From the NCBI GenBank assembly GCA_009841475.1, contig VXLT01000244.1, forward strand, positions 1-40,757: a stretch of 40,757 nt of DNA. Direction: 5' to 3'. The position numbers were made by a program, and so were the translations under genes. The DNA comes from Gemmatimonadota bacterium (GTDB taxonomy: Bacteria > Gemmatimonadota > Gemmatimonadetes > Longimicrobiales > Gaopeijiaceae). Position 1 is the first letter of the stretch, and each line of letters starts with the position of its first letter. The notes beneath the pieces are model-generated. The model had not been told where the DNA came from. It searched no databases and saw nothing but the letters and a program-made list of their open reading frames with translations. Positions 8,787 through 18,262 of this stretch are shown in pieces.

Positions 8787-11700
8787 GGGCCTGGTAGGCG
8801 GCCACGGGCGCCCGCCGCCGGACCCGAATCCCCTCCACCACCCGGTGGTGCACCATCGCCAGCGCGGGCACGATCATCATCAGCACGCCGGTCGCGAACA
8901 GGATCCCGAACCCCAGCGATGCCGCCATCGGGATCAGGAACTGCGCCTGGATGCTGGTCTCGAACACCAGGGGCGCGACGCCCAGGAAGGTCGTCACCGA
9001 GGTCAGGAAGATCGGACGGAAGCGCGCCTTCGCCCCTTCGATGATCGCTTCCCGTCCGGACATGCCCCCGCGCATGCGCTCGTCGATGAAGTCGATCATG
9101 ACCAGCGAATCGTTCACGACGACGCCGCTCAGGCCGATGACCCCGAACAGCGACATGATGGCCATCTGGAGGCCGAGGATGACGTGGCCGAGGACGGCGC
9201 CGATGATCCCGAAGGGGATGGCCGCCATGATGATCAGGGGTTTGGAGTAGGAGCCGAACGGAATTGCCAGCAGCGCGTAGATCGCCAGCATCGCGAGGGC
9301 GAAGCCGCCGAAGAGGGCGCCGAAGGACTCGACCTGTTCCTGCTGCTCGCCTCCGAAGGCATAGCTCAGACCCGGACTTGCGGCCGCGAGCGCGGGGAGG
9401 ACCGAGCTCTCAAGCTGGCTTGTGACCTCGTCCCCGGTGACGATCGCGGTGTTCACGTCGGCGGTGACGGTGAGGACCCGTTGGCCGTCCTTCCGCCGAA
9501 TGGTCGTGGGCGAGTTGCCGAAGCGCACGGACGCTACGCGGCCGAGCGGGACCTCGCCTCCGGCAGGTGTCCGGACCTGGTAGGTCTCCACGTCGGCAAT
9601 GGCGTTCCGTTCCTCTTCGGGCAGCCGCACATAGACGCGCATCTCCTCGCGGCCGCGCTGAACGCGCAGGGCTTCGTTCCCGAAGAATGCGGAGCGGACC
9701 TGCCGGGCCAGGTTGTCGAGGGTCAGCCCCAGCGTACGGGCCTCAGGCAACAGGTCGAGCTGGATCTCGCGGAGTCCCTGGTCCTGGTCGGCCTGGATGT
9801 CGAAGACGCCGCCGAATTCCTGGAGCCGCGCCATGAGCGTGTCGCCGATCAGGGCCAGGCGGCCGGGGTCCGGATGCGAGAGCTCGACATGAACCGGGGC
9901 TCCGAAGCTGATGAGTTCCGCCGTGATGCCGAGCGACTTGGCCTCGGGCAGCACGCCCACCTCTTCACGCCATGCCTGCTGGAAGTCGATCGCGGACACG
10001 GCCCGATCCTCGGGGCTGACGAGCTTGAATTCGACGGCCGCGATGTTGGATTGCGGGCTGGCCGCATCGGCCGCCGCGCCGCCGGGCCCGGACTGCCTTG
10101 CCGGCAGGCCGATAGTGACGTTGACGCCGGTGAGGAGGGCATCGATTTCCTCGCCCGTGCCGGACGCGAGCCGTTCGAGCGCCCGGTAACCGGTCGTCTC
10201 CAGGGTTCGGGCGACATCGGTGGTGCGCTGGACCGGCGTTCCCTCCGGCATCTCCAGGCTGGCGGTGATGAGGTCGCCCTCCACCGACGGCATGAAGTCC
10301 ACCTTGATGATCCCCGCCGGAATCATGGCGACGCAGACGATGATCATCGCGACGCCCGAGGCGATCACGACTCCGGGCCGGCCGGTGGCGAAGCGGAGGC
10401 TCCGGTCGAGCGGGCCCGCGATGAAACGCTGGAGTCCCGATTCCACGCCGGACTGAATGCGGCCGATCAGGTGCGGCTTGTGCCGCGTGGGGCGGCCGTT
10501 GCGGGCGGGCAGGTGCGAGAGGTGGTTCGGGAGGACCAGCAGGGACTCGAGCAGCGAGAAGAGCAGGACCGACATCACGATGATGGGGATTTCCCCGATG
10601 ATCCTGCCGATCGAACTGGGGATGAAGAAGAGGGGACAGAAGGCCACCACCGTGGTCAGGACCGCGAAGATCACGGGCCGGGTGATCCGGCGGGTGCCGC
10701 GGATCGAGGCCACCACCCCCCTGGCCCCCCTTTCCCGCTCGGCGTAGATGTTCTCGCCCACCACGATCGCGTCGTCCACCACGATCCCGATCGCGAGGAT
10801 GAAGGCGAAGAGGGACATCAGGTTGATGGACACGCCCAGAACGGACATCACCGCGAAGGTGCCCACGAAGGAAACCGCGATTCCCACCGCGACCCAGAAG
10901 GCCAGCCGGATCTCGAGGAAGATCGCCAGCGCGAGGAGCACCAGGGCCAGGCCCAGGAAGCCGTTCTTGACCAGGAGTCCCAGGCGCGACTGCAGGATGT
11001 CGGCGTCGTTGTTCCAGATCTCGAGCGCCACGCCTGCCGGCAGCGAGGGGACCACCTCCTCCTCGAGGTGCGCCTCCACGGCGGCGACGATCTCCAGGAC
11101 CTTCTCGTCGGCGGTGCGGAAGACCTCGACGTAGGCCGCGGGCTGGCCCCGGTAGCGGCCGATCAGGTCCACGTCGCGGAACCCGTCCCGAACCTCGGCG
11201 ATGTCCCCGAGCCTCACTACGGTTCCGTCCGCGCGGCTCAGGACGATGATCTCTTCGAAATCCTGCTGGGTGTAGTTCTGCCCCGTCGTGCGGATCCGCA
11301 CCTCTTCGTCACGGGTGGCGATGCTACCGGCCGACAGGTCCAGCGAGCCGCCCCGCACGGCATTCGCGATGTCCCCCAGCGTCAGGCCCAGCGCCCGCAG
11401 CCGGCGAAGCGGAACCTCGATCGAGATCTCGTAGTCGCGCACGCCGGTCGTCTCCACGTAGGAGACCACGGGGAGCGCGGCGAGCGCGTCCTCGGTGCGG
11501 TAGGCGAGCTCCTTGAGGGTGCGCTCGGAGACATCGCCGTAGAGGACGAGGCGGATCACGCTCTGCTGGTTGGTGACCTCGGAGACCTCGGGGCGCTCGG
11601 AACCGCCGGGGAAGGTCTGGATCCGGTCGACCTGCGCCTTGATGTCGTCCAGCGCCCGGTTCAGGTCCTCTCCCATGTTGAGTTCCGCCACGACGGAACC

Positions 11701-11988
11701 GCGCCCCTCCGATACGGTAGACCGAACGTGCTTCAGGCCCTCGACGCCCTCGATCTGCTCCTCGATCTTGAGGATGATCGATTCCTCGATCTCGTCGGGC
11801 GTGGCGCCGGGGTACACCACCGAGACGAGCACCCGGTCCAACGAGATCTCCGGGAAGACCTCCTGGACCAGGCCCCGCAGCGCGAAGAGCCCCGCGATCA
11901 GGATGAACAGCATCAGGAGGTTGGCCGCAACCCCGTTGCGCGCCATGTAGGCGATGGGGCCCCTGGCGCCGCCCCCGTCTTGATTCAC
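8770..11988 (-). CDS. RND efflux pump permease (AcrB/MexB-like, HAE-type)
   Basis: A 1072-residue inner-membrane proton-driven pump. The first transmembrane segment (about 18-40) is followed by a large periplasmic porter loop (VSVVYPGATPDEIEESI), then helices 2-6. These contain the proton-relay signature GIVVDDAIVVGENI (two adjacent Asp, as in AcrB helix 4), a second periplasmic loop, and helices 8-12 with the pseudo-repeat GVVVNDSLVMIDF. The Asp-Asp pair points to organic drug or lipid substrates rather than heavy-metal export, but the substrate cannot be set from sequence. Its start lies 15 bases after the adaptor stop; the gene order is outer membrane factor, adaptor, permease. The 3' end overlaps the convergent lipoprotein gene. 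Confidence 0.95.
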   Translation of the reverse strand: MNQDGGGARGPIAYMARNGVAANLLMLFILIAGLFALRGLVQEVFPEISLDRVLVSVVYPGATPDEIEESIILKIEEQIEGVEGLKHVRSTVSEGRGSVVAELNMGEDLNRALDDIKAQVDRIQTFPGGSERPEVSEVTNQQSVIRLVLYGDVSERTLKELAYRTEDALAALPVVSYVETTGVRDYEISIEVPLRRLRALGLTLGDIANAVRGGSLDLSAGSIATRDEEVRIRTTGQNYTQQDFEEIIVLSRADGTVVRLGDIAEVRDGFRDVDLIGRYRGQPAAYVEVFRTADEKVLEIVAAVEAHLEEEVVPSLPAGVALEIWNNDADILQSRLGLLVKNGFLGLALVLLALAIFLEIRLAFWVAVGIAVSFVGTFAVMSVLGVSINLMSLFAFILAIGIVVDDAIVVGENIYAERERGARGVVASIRGTRRITRPVIFAVLTTVVAFCPLFFIPSSIGRIIGEIPIIVMSVLLFSLLESLLVLPNHLSHLPARNGRPTRHKPHLIGRIQSGVESGLQRFIAGPLDRSLRFATGRPGVVIASGVAMIIVCVAMIPAGIIKVDFMPSVEGDLITASLEMPEGTPVQRTTDVARTLETTGYRALERLASGTGEEIDALLTGVNVTIGLPARQSGPGGAAADAASPQSNIAAVEFKLVSPEDRAVSAIDFQQAWREEVGVLPEAKSLGITAELISFGAPVHVELSHPDPGRLALIGDTLMARLQEFGGVFDIQADQDQGLREIQLDLLPEARTLGLTLDNLARQVRSAFFGNEALRVQRGREEMRVYVRLPEEERNAIADVETYQVRTPAGGEVPLGRVASVRFGNSPTTIRRKDGQRVLTVTADVNTAIVTGDEVTSQLESSVLPALAAASPGLSYAFGGEQQEQVESFGALFGGFALAMLAIYALLAIPFGSYSKPLIIMAAIPFGIIGAVLGHVILGLQMAIMSLFGVIGLSGVVVNDSLVMIDFIDERMRGGMSGREAIIEGAKARFRPIFLTSVTTFLGVAPLVFETSIQAQFLIPMAASLGFGILFATGVLMMIVPALAMVHHRVVEGIRVRRRAPVAAYQAPTAAG

Positions 11989-12003
11989 GCCCGGCTACCC
12001 CTG

Positions 12004-13215
12004 CTACTGCGTCCGAACCTGCATGCCCTCGGTGGCGATCTGGATGCCGCTCACCACCACCCTCTGGCCGTCCTCCAAGCCGCCGGTCACGTAGACCACG
12101 TCGTCGATGCGTTGCAGAACGCGCACCGAAACGATCGTGATCGTGGTGCCGCCGCGCACTGCCCACACCTCGTTCCCGGTCCGGAGCGCGGCGCGCGGCA
12201 CGGCGAAGTAGCGTTCCGGCGCGACCCCGTCGATCCGCACGTCCACGAACTGGCCCACCAGGAGCGGCGGCCCGGACGAACCCGCTCCGGTCGCGCCGCC
12301 GCCGTCCTCATCCGCCGGCGTCCCGCCCCGGAAAGGATTGGGGACGCGGACGATCACGTCGATGGTGCGGGTCTGCTCGTCGAGCGCGGCCTCGGCGCGG
12401 TCCACGTAGCCGCTCCAGGTGTAGCGCCCGTCGCCGTACGTTGCCGCTACGGTCGCGCGCACGCTCCGGTTGCCGTCGCCGGCGACCAGGTTCCAGAGCC
12501 GCGGGATCAACGCGGCATCCGCGTCCGAGAGCGGCACGACCACCTCGACCGCGTCCGCCGCGTAGAGCCGTCCCACGCTCTGTCCGGGCCCAACGAACTG
12601 GCCCACATCCACCGACTCGGACCGCACGGCGCCGCTGAAGGGCGCCTTGACCTCGGTGCGGCTCAGCGCAAGCTCGGCGTCGGCCAGCGCCGCACTGTCC
12701 CGCGCCAGCGCCGCCCGCGCGGCCTCGAGCTGCGGTTGGCGCAGCGTCAGGGCGCTCGCCGCGCCGCTGGCTCCTCCTCCGCTTCGCCGCTGCATCCTCT
12801 CGTACTCCTCGCGGGCGATCCGCGCCCGTTCCTCCTCCTGCAGGAGCGCCACCTGCTGCGCGGCGACGTTCGCCTGCGCCTGCTGGACGCGGTTCACGTA
12901 GTCCGCGTCCTCGATGCGGAAGAGCACCTCGTCCGCCCGAACGCGTCCCCCGCCCTGGAAGGAGGGGGCCACCCACGTCACCGTCCCGCCCACCTGGGCC
13001 GCCACATCGATCTCCGCCCGGGGGCGGACCGTCCCGGCCCCGTGCACCGGGATTGCGCCCTCTTCCGCCGTGGCCACGCCCGTCGTCACGAAGGGCGAGG
13101 TGGAGGGAGGTTCGCGCACCGGCGGCTCGGGCCTGAGACGGATCATGACCACCGCCACCACGATCGCTCCCCCGAGGATTCCAACGGCGATAAGGGCGCT
13201 CCGGAATCGGCTCAT
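12004..13215 (-). CDS. RND efflux periplasmic adaptor (membrane fusion protein)
   Basis: A 403-residue adaptor that would link the RND permease to the outer membrane factor. A single hydrophobic segment (about 8-26) anchors it or acts as signal. Then come the first half of a barrel-sandwich/lipoyl domain (EIDVAAQVGGTVTWV), an alpha-helical hairpin (about 110-190, Gln/Ala/Glu-rich with a Gly/Ser-rich turn RRSGGGASGAAS), the second lipoyl half (VKAPFSGAVRSESVDVGQFV), a beta-barrel (about 215-320), and a membrane-proximal domain. No lipobox is seen. Its ATG directly abuts the TAG stop of the TolC-like gene with no spacer, so translation is probably coupled. A Gly-rich insert near residue 300 is unusual but harmless. 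Confidence 0.94.
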   Translation of the reverse strand: MSRFRSALIAVGILGGAIVVAVVMIRLRPEPPVREPPSTSPFVTTGVATAEEGAIPVHGAGTVRPRAEIDVAAQVGGTVTWVAPSFQGGGRVRADEVLFRIEDADYVNRVQQAQANVAAQQVALLQEEERARIAREEYERMQRRSGGGASGAASALTLRQPQLEAARAALARDSAALADAELALSRTEVKAPFSGAVRSESVDVGQFVGPGQSVGRLYAADAVEVVVPLSDADAALIPRLWNLVAGDGNRSVRATVAATYGDGRYTWSGYVDRAEAALDEQTRTIDVIVRVPNPFRGGTPADEDGGGATGAGSSGPPLLVGQFVDVRIDGVAPERYFAVPRAALRTGNEVWAVRGGTTITIVSVRVLQRIDDVVYVTGGLEDGQRVVVSGIQIATEGMQVRTQ

Positions 13216-14784
13216 CTATCTGTTCCTTCCGTTTTCGGGGTTTCCATTGTTGGCGGGCACCATCCGCATCGCTTCGAGCACCTCCGGCGGCGCGGTCCAG
13301 TCGCCACCAAGCGCCCGGTGTACCGCCAGGCGGGCCAGCGCAAGATCCCGCCGCGACCCCGCCAGGGTGGACTCGACGTTCAGGCGGGACCGGAGGGCGT
13401 CCAGATAGTCGGTGTAGCCGGCCACTCCGGATGAATAGCGCTCGAGCTGGAGCGCGACGGAGGCGTTGGCCTCCTCGAGTTGCGATGTCAGGTAGTCGTA
13501 TCGCCGCCCCTCGTTCTGCAACGCGGCGAGCGCCGCCTCCACCTCGTGCACGGCGGTCACCACGGTCCGCCCGTACGCCGCCGCCGCCTGCTGAAAGGCC
13601 GCCTCGGCGGCGGCGACGTTGTTCCTCAGACGGCCGCCCTGGAAGATCGGCGCCGTGAGATTGCCGAGGAGGTTGCGGAACCACTGGTCGACGTTGAAGA
13701 GACCGTCGGCCTCGGCGGCCTGGACACCGATTGTGCCGGAGAGCGACAGCGAGGGAAGCAGTTCCGCCTTCCGCACCCCGATCGAGTGGCGCGCGGCCTC
13801 GAGCCGCAGGGCTGACGCCCGCACGTCCGGCCGCTGCAAAAGCAGGTCCGCCGGGACTCCTGCTGCCACCGGGTCCGCGGACGGAACGGGAGCCAAAGAC
13901 CCGGGCAGCACGCGGTCCAGCTTGTCCCTGAAACCGCCCATCAGCACCGCCAGCCGCCCCTCCGCGTTCACCAGCTGGCTCTCCAGCTGCGGCAGCACCG
14001 CCTGCGTGTTGAGCAGCTCCTGCCTGACCTGATAGAGCTCTTGCGAGGTGATCAGTCCGCTCTCGTAGCGGGTGTCCGCGAGCTCCTCGCGCTCGAGCAG
14101 GACATCGGCGGTCTCGCTGGTGAGCGCGATGCGAGTGCGCAGGTCGGCGATCTCGAAGTAGGTGGTGATCGTCTCGGCCAGCACACCGATGCGCGCGGCG
14201 TCGTAGTCGGATTCGGACGCGAGGTAGCTCAGCCCGGCGGCCCTGGCGTCGTTGCGGGCCCGGCCCCAGAAGTCGAGCTCGTAGGCGAACTCCGCGCCGA
14301 GCGACCAGGTCGTGACCCCCAGCCGTTCCGGGAACTGGAAGCCGCCGATGGCGTCGCCCTCCTCGGTGCCCGTAAGCTCGCGGAACTGCTGCCCGAAACC
14401 CGCGTTCGCAGGGGTGTCCTGGTCGGTGGCCGTCGCCGTCCCCTGGACGACGGGGAAGAGCCCGGCCCGCGCGATCCCGGCCTGGGCCCGGGCCTGCTGC
14501 ACGCGCGCGACCGCTTCGGCAAGGTCGAAGTTCGAGGCCAGCACCGAATCCACCACGGCGTTCAGCGCGGGATCCTCGAATCCCCTCCACCATTCAAGCG
14601 CCTCGGGGCTGCCCGCGGCGGCCGGTTCGGCGAAAGCGTCCGGTAGCTCCGCCACCGGCTCCGGAACCGATGGCGCTGGCGCAAAGGAACAGGCTCCCAG
14701 CAGGACTGCCGAAGCCGGCCCAACGACAAAGAGCACGCTGGCGGCGGGAGCCCGGCGGGGCGCAGGTCGAAGTGTTGGCGACAT
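13216..14784 (-). CDS. TolC/OprM-type outer membrane efflux lipoprotein
   Basis: A 522-residue outer membrane factor of the NodT/OprM group. The signal peptide ends in lipobox LLGAC (Cys32). Two homologous halves each supply coiled-coil helices and beta strands: EWWRGFEDPALNAVVDSVLA opens the first, followed by ARVQQARAQAGIARAGLFP. The motif LLLQRPDVRASALRLEAAR opens the second, and VNVESTLAGSRRDLA-like helices close it. The frame is open further upstream, but the ATG at 14784 is preceded by AAAAGGA and gives a proper lipoprotein signal. It is the first gene of the pump operon; the promoter should lie in the 110 bases between it and the aminotransferase gene upstream on the same strand. Confidence 0.94.
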   Translation of the reverse strand: MSPTLRPAPRRAPAASVLFVVGPASAVLLGACSFAPAPSVPEPVAELPDAFAEPAAAGSPEALEWWRGFEDPALNAVVDSVLASNFDLAEAVARVQQARAQAGIARAGLFPVVQGTATATDQDTPANAGFGQQFRELTGTEEGDAIGGFQFPERLGVTTWSLGAEFAYELDFWGRARNDARAAGLSYLASESDYDAARIGVLAETITTYFEIADLRTRIALTSETADVLLEREELADTRYESGLITSQELYQVRQELLNTQAVLPQLESQLVNAEGRLAVLMGGFRDKLDRVLPGSLAPVPSADPVAAGVPADLLLQRPDVRASALRLEAARHSIGVRKAELLPSLSLSGTIGVQAAEADGLFNVDQWFRNLLGNLTAPIFQGGRLRNNVAAAEAAFQQAAAAYGRTVVTAVHEVEAALAALQNEGRRYDYLTSQLEEANASVALQLERYSSGVAGYTDYLDALRSRLNVESTLAGSRRDLALARLAVHRALGGDWTAPPEVLEAMRMVPANNGNPENGRNR

Positions 14785-14894
14785 GGTCCTTTTGAACCCC
14801 TTGGGGGACGCGGTTCCACTCAATGGCTTGGGAAACTTTGGTCGTGCGGGGAGTCGGCGCAACCGGGCACGCAAACCGGCCCGGGCGGCTAGGC

Positions 14895-16061
14895 TCAACT
14901 GGAGCCCGGCGCGACCGGTTGCGGCGCGACGCGGTCCAGCGCCTCGGAAAGGGTGCTCACCGTCCGGCCCACATTGTCCAGCTTGTCGAGCCCGAAGAGT
15001 CCGAGCCGGAAGGTGCGGAAGGGGGAAGGCTCGCCGCATCGCAGCGGTACCCCGGCCGCGATCTGCAGTCCGGCTGCTGCAAATGCGCTACCGTTCTGGA
15101 TCGCCGCGTCGGAGGTGTAGCTGACCACGACGCCCGGCGCCCCGAAGCCGGGTGCCGCGACGCTTCTGAATCCTCTCTCTGCCAGCAGTGCCCTGACGCC
15201 GTCGCCCAGCCCCAGCTGGCGCGTCCTCGCACGTTCGAAGCCGAACGCGCGCGTCTCGGTCATGGAATCGTGGAACATCCTGAGCGCGTCGGTCGGCATG
15301 GTCGTGTGGTAGGTGTGGCCGCCGGCCTCATAGCTCCGAATCACATCGAGCCAGCGGAGAAGGTCGCAGCTGAAGCTCGTGTTGGCGGCGGGATCCATGC
15401 GCCCGAGAGCCCGGTCGCCGAGCATGACGAGACCCGCGCACGGCGAACCGCTCCACCCCTTCTGCGGGGCGCTCAGGAGCACGTCGACCCCCGACTCCCG
15501 CATGTCGACCCAAATCGCGCCCGAAGCGATGGCGTCGAGCACGAAGAGCGCGCCGACCCCGCGGGCCGCATCCGCGACCGCGCGCACATAGTCGTCCGGC
15601 AGGATGATTCCCGACGAGGTCTCCACATGGGGAGCGAAGATCGCGTCGGGCCGGCCGGATTCGATCGCCGCCACCACCTCGTCGATCGGTGCGGGAGCGA
15701 AGGCCGACCCGTCGCTGCCACCCGCGGGCCCGGCGGCGGGGCGAGCCTTCAGCACCGTCGATTCGGCGGGAATCCCACCGGCCTCGAAGATCTGCGTCCA
15801 GCGGTAGCTGAACCATCCGTTGCGCAGGACGAGGCACCGCTTGCCGGTTCCGAACTGGCGCGCGACCGCCTCCATCGCGTAGGTGCCTCCGCCCGGGACC
15901 ACCGCGACCGAGTCCGACGCGTAGACCTCCTTCAGCGTAGCTGAGATGTCCTTCATGACGTCCCTGAAGCGAGCCGACATGTGGTTCAGTGATCGATCGG
16001 TGAAGACCACCGAGTATTCCAGAAGCCCGTCGGGGTCGATATTGGGGAGCAGCCCGGGCAT
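14895..16061 (-). CDS. Class V aminotransferase (alanine-glyoxylate / serine-pyruvate type)
   Basis: A 388-residue PLP enzyme of fold type I. Visible features are the glycine-rich cofactor loop VVPGGGTYAMEA (about 54-64), the aspartate contacting the pyridine nitrogen in FVLDAIASG (Asp176), and the Schiff-base lysine in SAPQKGWSGSP (Lys201). The C-terminal domain ends near VSTLSEALD. The early segment NHMSARFRDVMKD fits the alanine-glyoxylate/phosphoserine aminotransferase-like group. The frame is open 110 codons further upstream, but ATG 16061 has a near-perfect AAGGAGGA ribosome site 5 bases before it and begins the recognisable domain. No signal peptide, so cytoplasmic. It is divergent from the cyclotransferase gene, sharing the 100-base region 16062-16161. 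Confidence 0.92.
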   Translation of the reverse strand: MPGLLPNIDPDGLLEYSVVFTDRSLNHMSARFRDVMKDISATLKEVYASDSVAVVPGGGTYAMEAVARQFGTGKRCLVLRNGWFSYRWTQIFEAGGIPAESTVLKARPAAGPAGGSDGSAFAPAPIDEVVAAIESGRPDAIFAPHVETSSGIILPDDYVRAVADAARGVGALFVLDAIASGAIWVDMRESGVDVLLSAPQKGWSGSPCAGLVMLGDRALGRMDPAANTSFSCDLLRWLDVIRSYEAGGHTYHTTMPTDALRMFHDSMTETRAFGFERARTRQLGLGDGVRALLAERGFRSVAAPGFGAPGVVVSYTSDAAIQNGSAFAAAGLQIAAGVPLRCGEPSPFRTFRLGLFGLDKLDNVGRTVSTLSEALDRVAPQPVAPGSS

Positions 16062-16161
16062 GTCCTCCTCCTTGAGCAGCACGCGATGATGCGGAAAATC
16101 GAAAGAGTGATACGTTAGCCAGACGGCCACGAGGTGAGAATACGCTGGGAGAAAACCTGAA
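16062..16161. promoter_or_regulatory. Divergent intergenic region between aminotransferase and cyclotransferase genes
   Basis: These 100 bases separate two divergent start codons and must hold both promoters. The stretch is more A/T-rich than its surroundings around 16085-16110 and 16130-16160, and a GGGAGA ribosome site precedes the start at 16162. I could not pick unambiguous -35/-10 pairs on either strand. Confidence 0.4.
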
Positions 16162-16944
16162 ATGAAAAGAACGAGCAGATTTCGATGCGGGCTGATCGCC
16201 ACTTGGGCCCTGATTCCGGCGACCGCCGGGTGCGGCGACGCGGGCGTTGCAGAACTCGCCTTCGAGGTGCGGCGAACCGTGCCGCACGACCCGGGAGCGT
16301 ACACCCAGGGACTCCTGATCCACGAGGGAGCCTTCCTGGAGAGCACCGGGCAGTACGGCAGTTCGGATCTTCGCAGGGTGGACATTGCCACCGGAGAGGT
16401 CCTGCAAATCCACGCGCTCTCGGAGGACTACTTCGGCGAGGGGATCGCGGTAGTGGACGACCGCGTGATCCAGCTGACCTGGAAGGCGGGGCTGGCCTTC
16501 GTGTACGATGCCGAGACCTTCGATTCGTTGGCGACCTTCGAGTATGACGGAGAAGGATGGGGGCTCTGCTACGACGGCGCCTCGCTCTTCATGAGCGACG
16601 GGAGCAGCACCCTCTTCCGCCGGGATCCGGCGACCTTCGAGGTGCTGGAGGAGATCCGCGTCACCCGCGACGGCTTTTCGAAGCGCGACATCAACGAACT
16701 CGAATGCGTGGGCGAGCACCTGTACGCCAACGTGTACATGACGAACGAGATCGTGCGCATCGACAAGATCACCGGTGAGATCATCGGGGAGCTGGACGCG
16801 CTCTCGCTGGCGCTGTCGAGCAACCGCCCCTCCGACTCCGGTGCCGTCTTCAACGGCATCGCGTGGGACGAGGCGTCGGGCACCTTCTATGTGACCGGCA
16901 AGCTGTGGCCGCAGATGTTCGAGATCGCGATCAGCGGGGGGTAG
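16162..16944 (+). CDS. Glutaminyl-peptide cyclotransferase, bacterial propeller type, lipoprotein
   Basis: A 260-residue five-bladed beta-propeller enzyme that converts N-terminal glutamine of peptides to pyroglutamate with release of ammonia. The lipoprotein signal ends at ATAGC (Cys24). Family marks are PHDPGAYTQGL (about 41-51), the ESTGQYGSS segment, EGWGLCYDG, INELEC, NGIAWD and TGKLWP near the C-terminus, where the last blade closes. Length matches the plant/bacterial papaya-type enzyme. It should act in the periplasm on exported or imported peptides. The last 14 bases overlap the convergent class I aminotransferase gene. Confidence 0.93.
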   Translation: MKRTSRFRCGLIATWALIPATAGCGDAGVAELAFEVRRTVPHDPGAYTQGLLIHEGAFLESTGQYGSSDLRRVDIATGEVLQIHALSEDYFGEGIAVVDDRVIQLTWKAGLAFVYDAETFDSLATFEYDGEGWGLCYDGASLFMSDGSSTLFRRDPATFEVLEEIRVTRDGFSKRDINELECVGEHLYANVYMTNEIVRIDKITGEIIGELDALSLALSSNRPSDSGAVFNGIAWDEASGTFYVTGKLWPQMFEIAISGG

Positions 16945-18262
16945 CGGGCGCGAAGAGTCCCTCGTCGCCCCTGGCAGCTTCTTCGGCGATGAATCCCGCG
17001 AACCCTGCGGCGTCCTCCGCCGCTTCCCCGATGCGTGCCACCCCGCGCCGGATGTCGTCCATGCTGTTCGCGATCGACAGGCGCAGGAAGTCCTGCCCCT
17101 CGGCCCCGATCCGGCCGAACGAGGCCCGGTCCATCGTCGCCACTCCATACCGGTATAGCAGGAACATCTGAAGCATCCCCGCCGGGGTCGTTCGGCTGCG
17201 CGCGTCGGCGGGCAGTTCGGCGTGGACCCGATGGACGCCCAGCCGCTCGCACATCCCCGACACATCCGGGAAGACGTAGAACGCGCCCTTCGGCGTCCGG
17301 CACCTCACCCCAGGGACCGCGTTCAGCGCCGGAACGATCCAGTCGCGGCGCTCCTCGAACGCGTCGACCATGCGCCGCACCTCCACCGCCGAGGCCGGAT
17401 CCTCGTACGCCGCCACACCCGCCTCCTGCAGGAACGGCGGCACGCATGACATGATGTTGATGTTGATCCGCTTGAAGATCGCGGCCTCTTCCGCGGTCGG
17501 CAGAACGGCCCACCCGAGCCGCCAGCCGGTCATGGCGAATCCCTTTGAGTGGCCGCTGGCGATGACCGTCCGCTCCTCCATGGCGGGATGGGAGACGATG
17601 CTCTCGTGCTCCAGCCCCTCAAAGAGGATCTGCTCGTAGATCTCGTCCGAATAGATGCGCACGCGGGGGCGGCAGCGTTCCCGGATCAGCTCGGCGATCC
17701 CCGCCAGCTCCGCGCGCGATAGCACGCCACCGGTCGGGTTCGAGGGAGAGCAGAGGATGATGAGCTTGGTGCGCTCCGTGATGAGCGCCGCCAGGTCGTC
17801 GGCGTTGAAGGCGAAATCGCGGTCGTCAGAGAGGTGCAGGGGAACCGGAACCGCGCCGACGAATTGCACCCAGGATTCGTAGATGGGGAAGCCGGGAGAG
17901 GGGTAGATCACCTCGTCGCCTTCGTCGACGTAGGTCTGCAGGGTGTAGCCGATCGGCGGTTTGGCACCGGGGGTGACGACGACCCGTTCGGGGCCGACTT
18001 CGACGCCGCGCGTACGCGTGACGTGCGCCGCGATTGCCTCGCGGAACGGCAGGATGCCGGCGGGGTCGCAGTAGCCGGACCGGCCGGCGTCCAGGGCTTC
18101 GCTGGCGACCCGGTTGAGATGCGGGGCGCTGCGAAAGTCCGGAGCGCCGAGGTTGAACCGGATCACATCCATGCCCAGGTCCACGCATCGCTGGATGTCG
18201 TCGCCGAGCTTGAAGGCGTTCTCGGTCCCCAGATGGCTAATGCGGCGGGCGATCAGGGCCAC
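16931..18262 (-). CDS. Class I aminotransferase (aspartate aminotransferase family)
   Basis: A 443-residue PLP-dependent aminotransferase of fold type I. Recognisable are FNLGAPDF near residue 38, the phosphate-binding TPGAKPPI, SPSNPTGG (about 172-179), SDEIYE (Asp206 and Tyr209), the Schiff-base lysine in SGHSKGFAMTGWRLG (Lys240, Arg248), and the substrate arginine in FLRLSIANS. It is longer than the usual 390-400 residues because of a segment before residue 370 and a C-terminal tail (GFAGFIAEEAARGDEG). No export signal, so cytoplasmic. The amino-acid specificity is not decidable. It is divergent from the Tat-exported aminotransferase with 298 bases between and convergent with the cyclotransferase. 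Confidence 0.93.
   Translation of the reverse strand: MALIARRISHLGTENAFKLGDDIQRCVDLGMDVIRFNLGAPDFRSAPHLNRVASEALDAGRSGYCDPAGILPFREAIAAHVTRTRGVEVGPERVVVTPGAKPPIGYTLQTYVDEGDEVIYPSPGFPIYESWVQFVGAVPVPLHLSDDRDFAFNADDLAALITERTKLIILCSPSNPTGGVLSRAELAGIAELIRERCRPRVRIYSDEIYEQILFEGLEHESIVSHPAMEERTVIASGHSKGFAMTGWRLGWAVLPTAEEAAIFKRININIMSCVPPFLQEAGVAAYEDPASAVEVRRMVDAFEERRDWIVPALNAVPGVRCRTPKGAFYVFPDVSGMCERLGVHRVHAELPADARSRTTPAGMLQMFLLYRYGVATMDRASFGRIGAEGQDFLRLSIANSMDDIRRGVARIGEAAEDAAGFAGFIAEEAARGDEGLFAPATPR

Noticed and set aside
8692..13434. A 1580-codon open frame on the + strand
   Set aside because: It is antisense to the RND permease and adaptor genes, is rich in His/Asp/Arg/Gly as antisense GC-rich frames are, and has no family resemblance.
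12308..14593. A 761-codon minus-strand frame in another phase across the adaptor and outer membrane factor genes
   Set aside because: The in-phase proteins carry the family motifs; this one is a low-complexity shadow.
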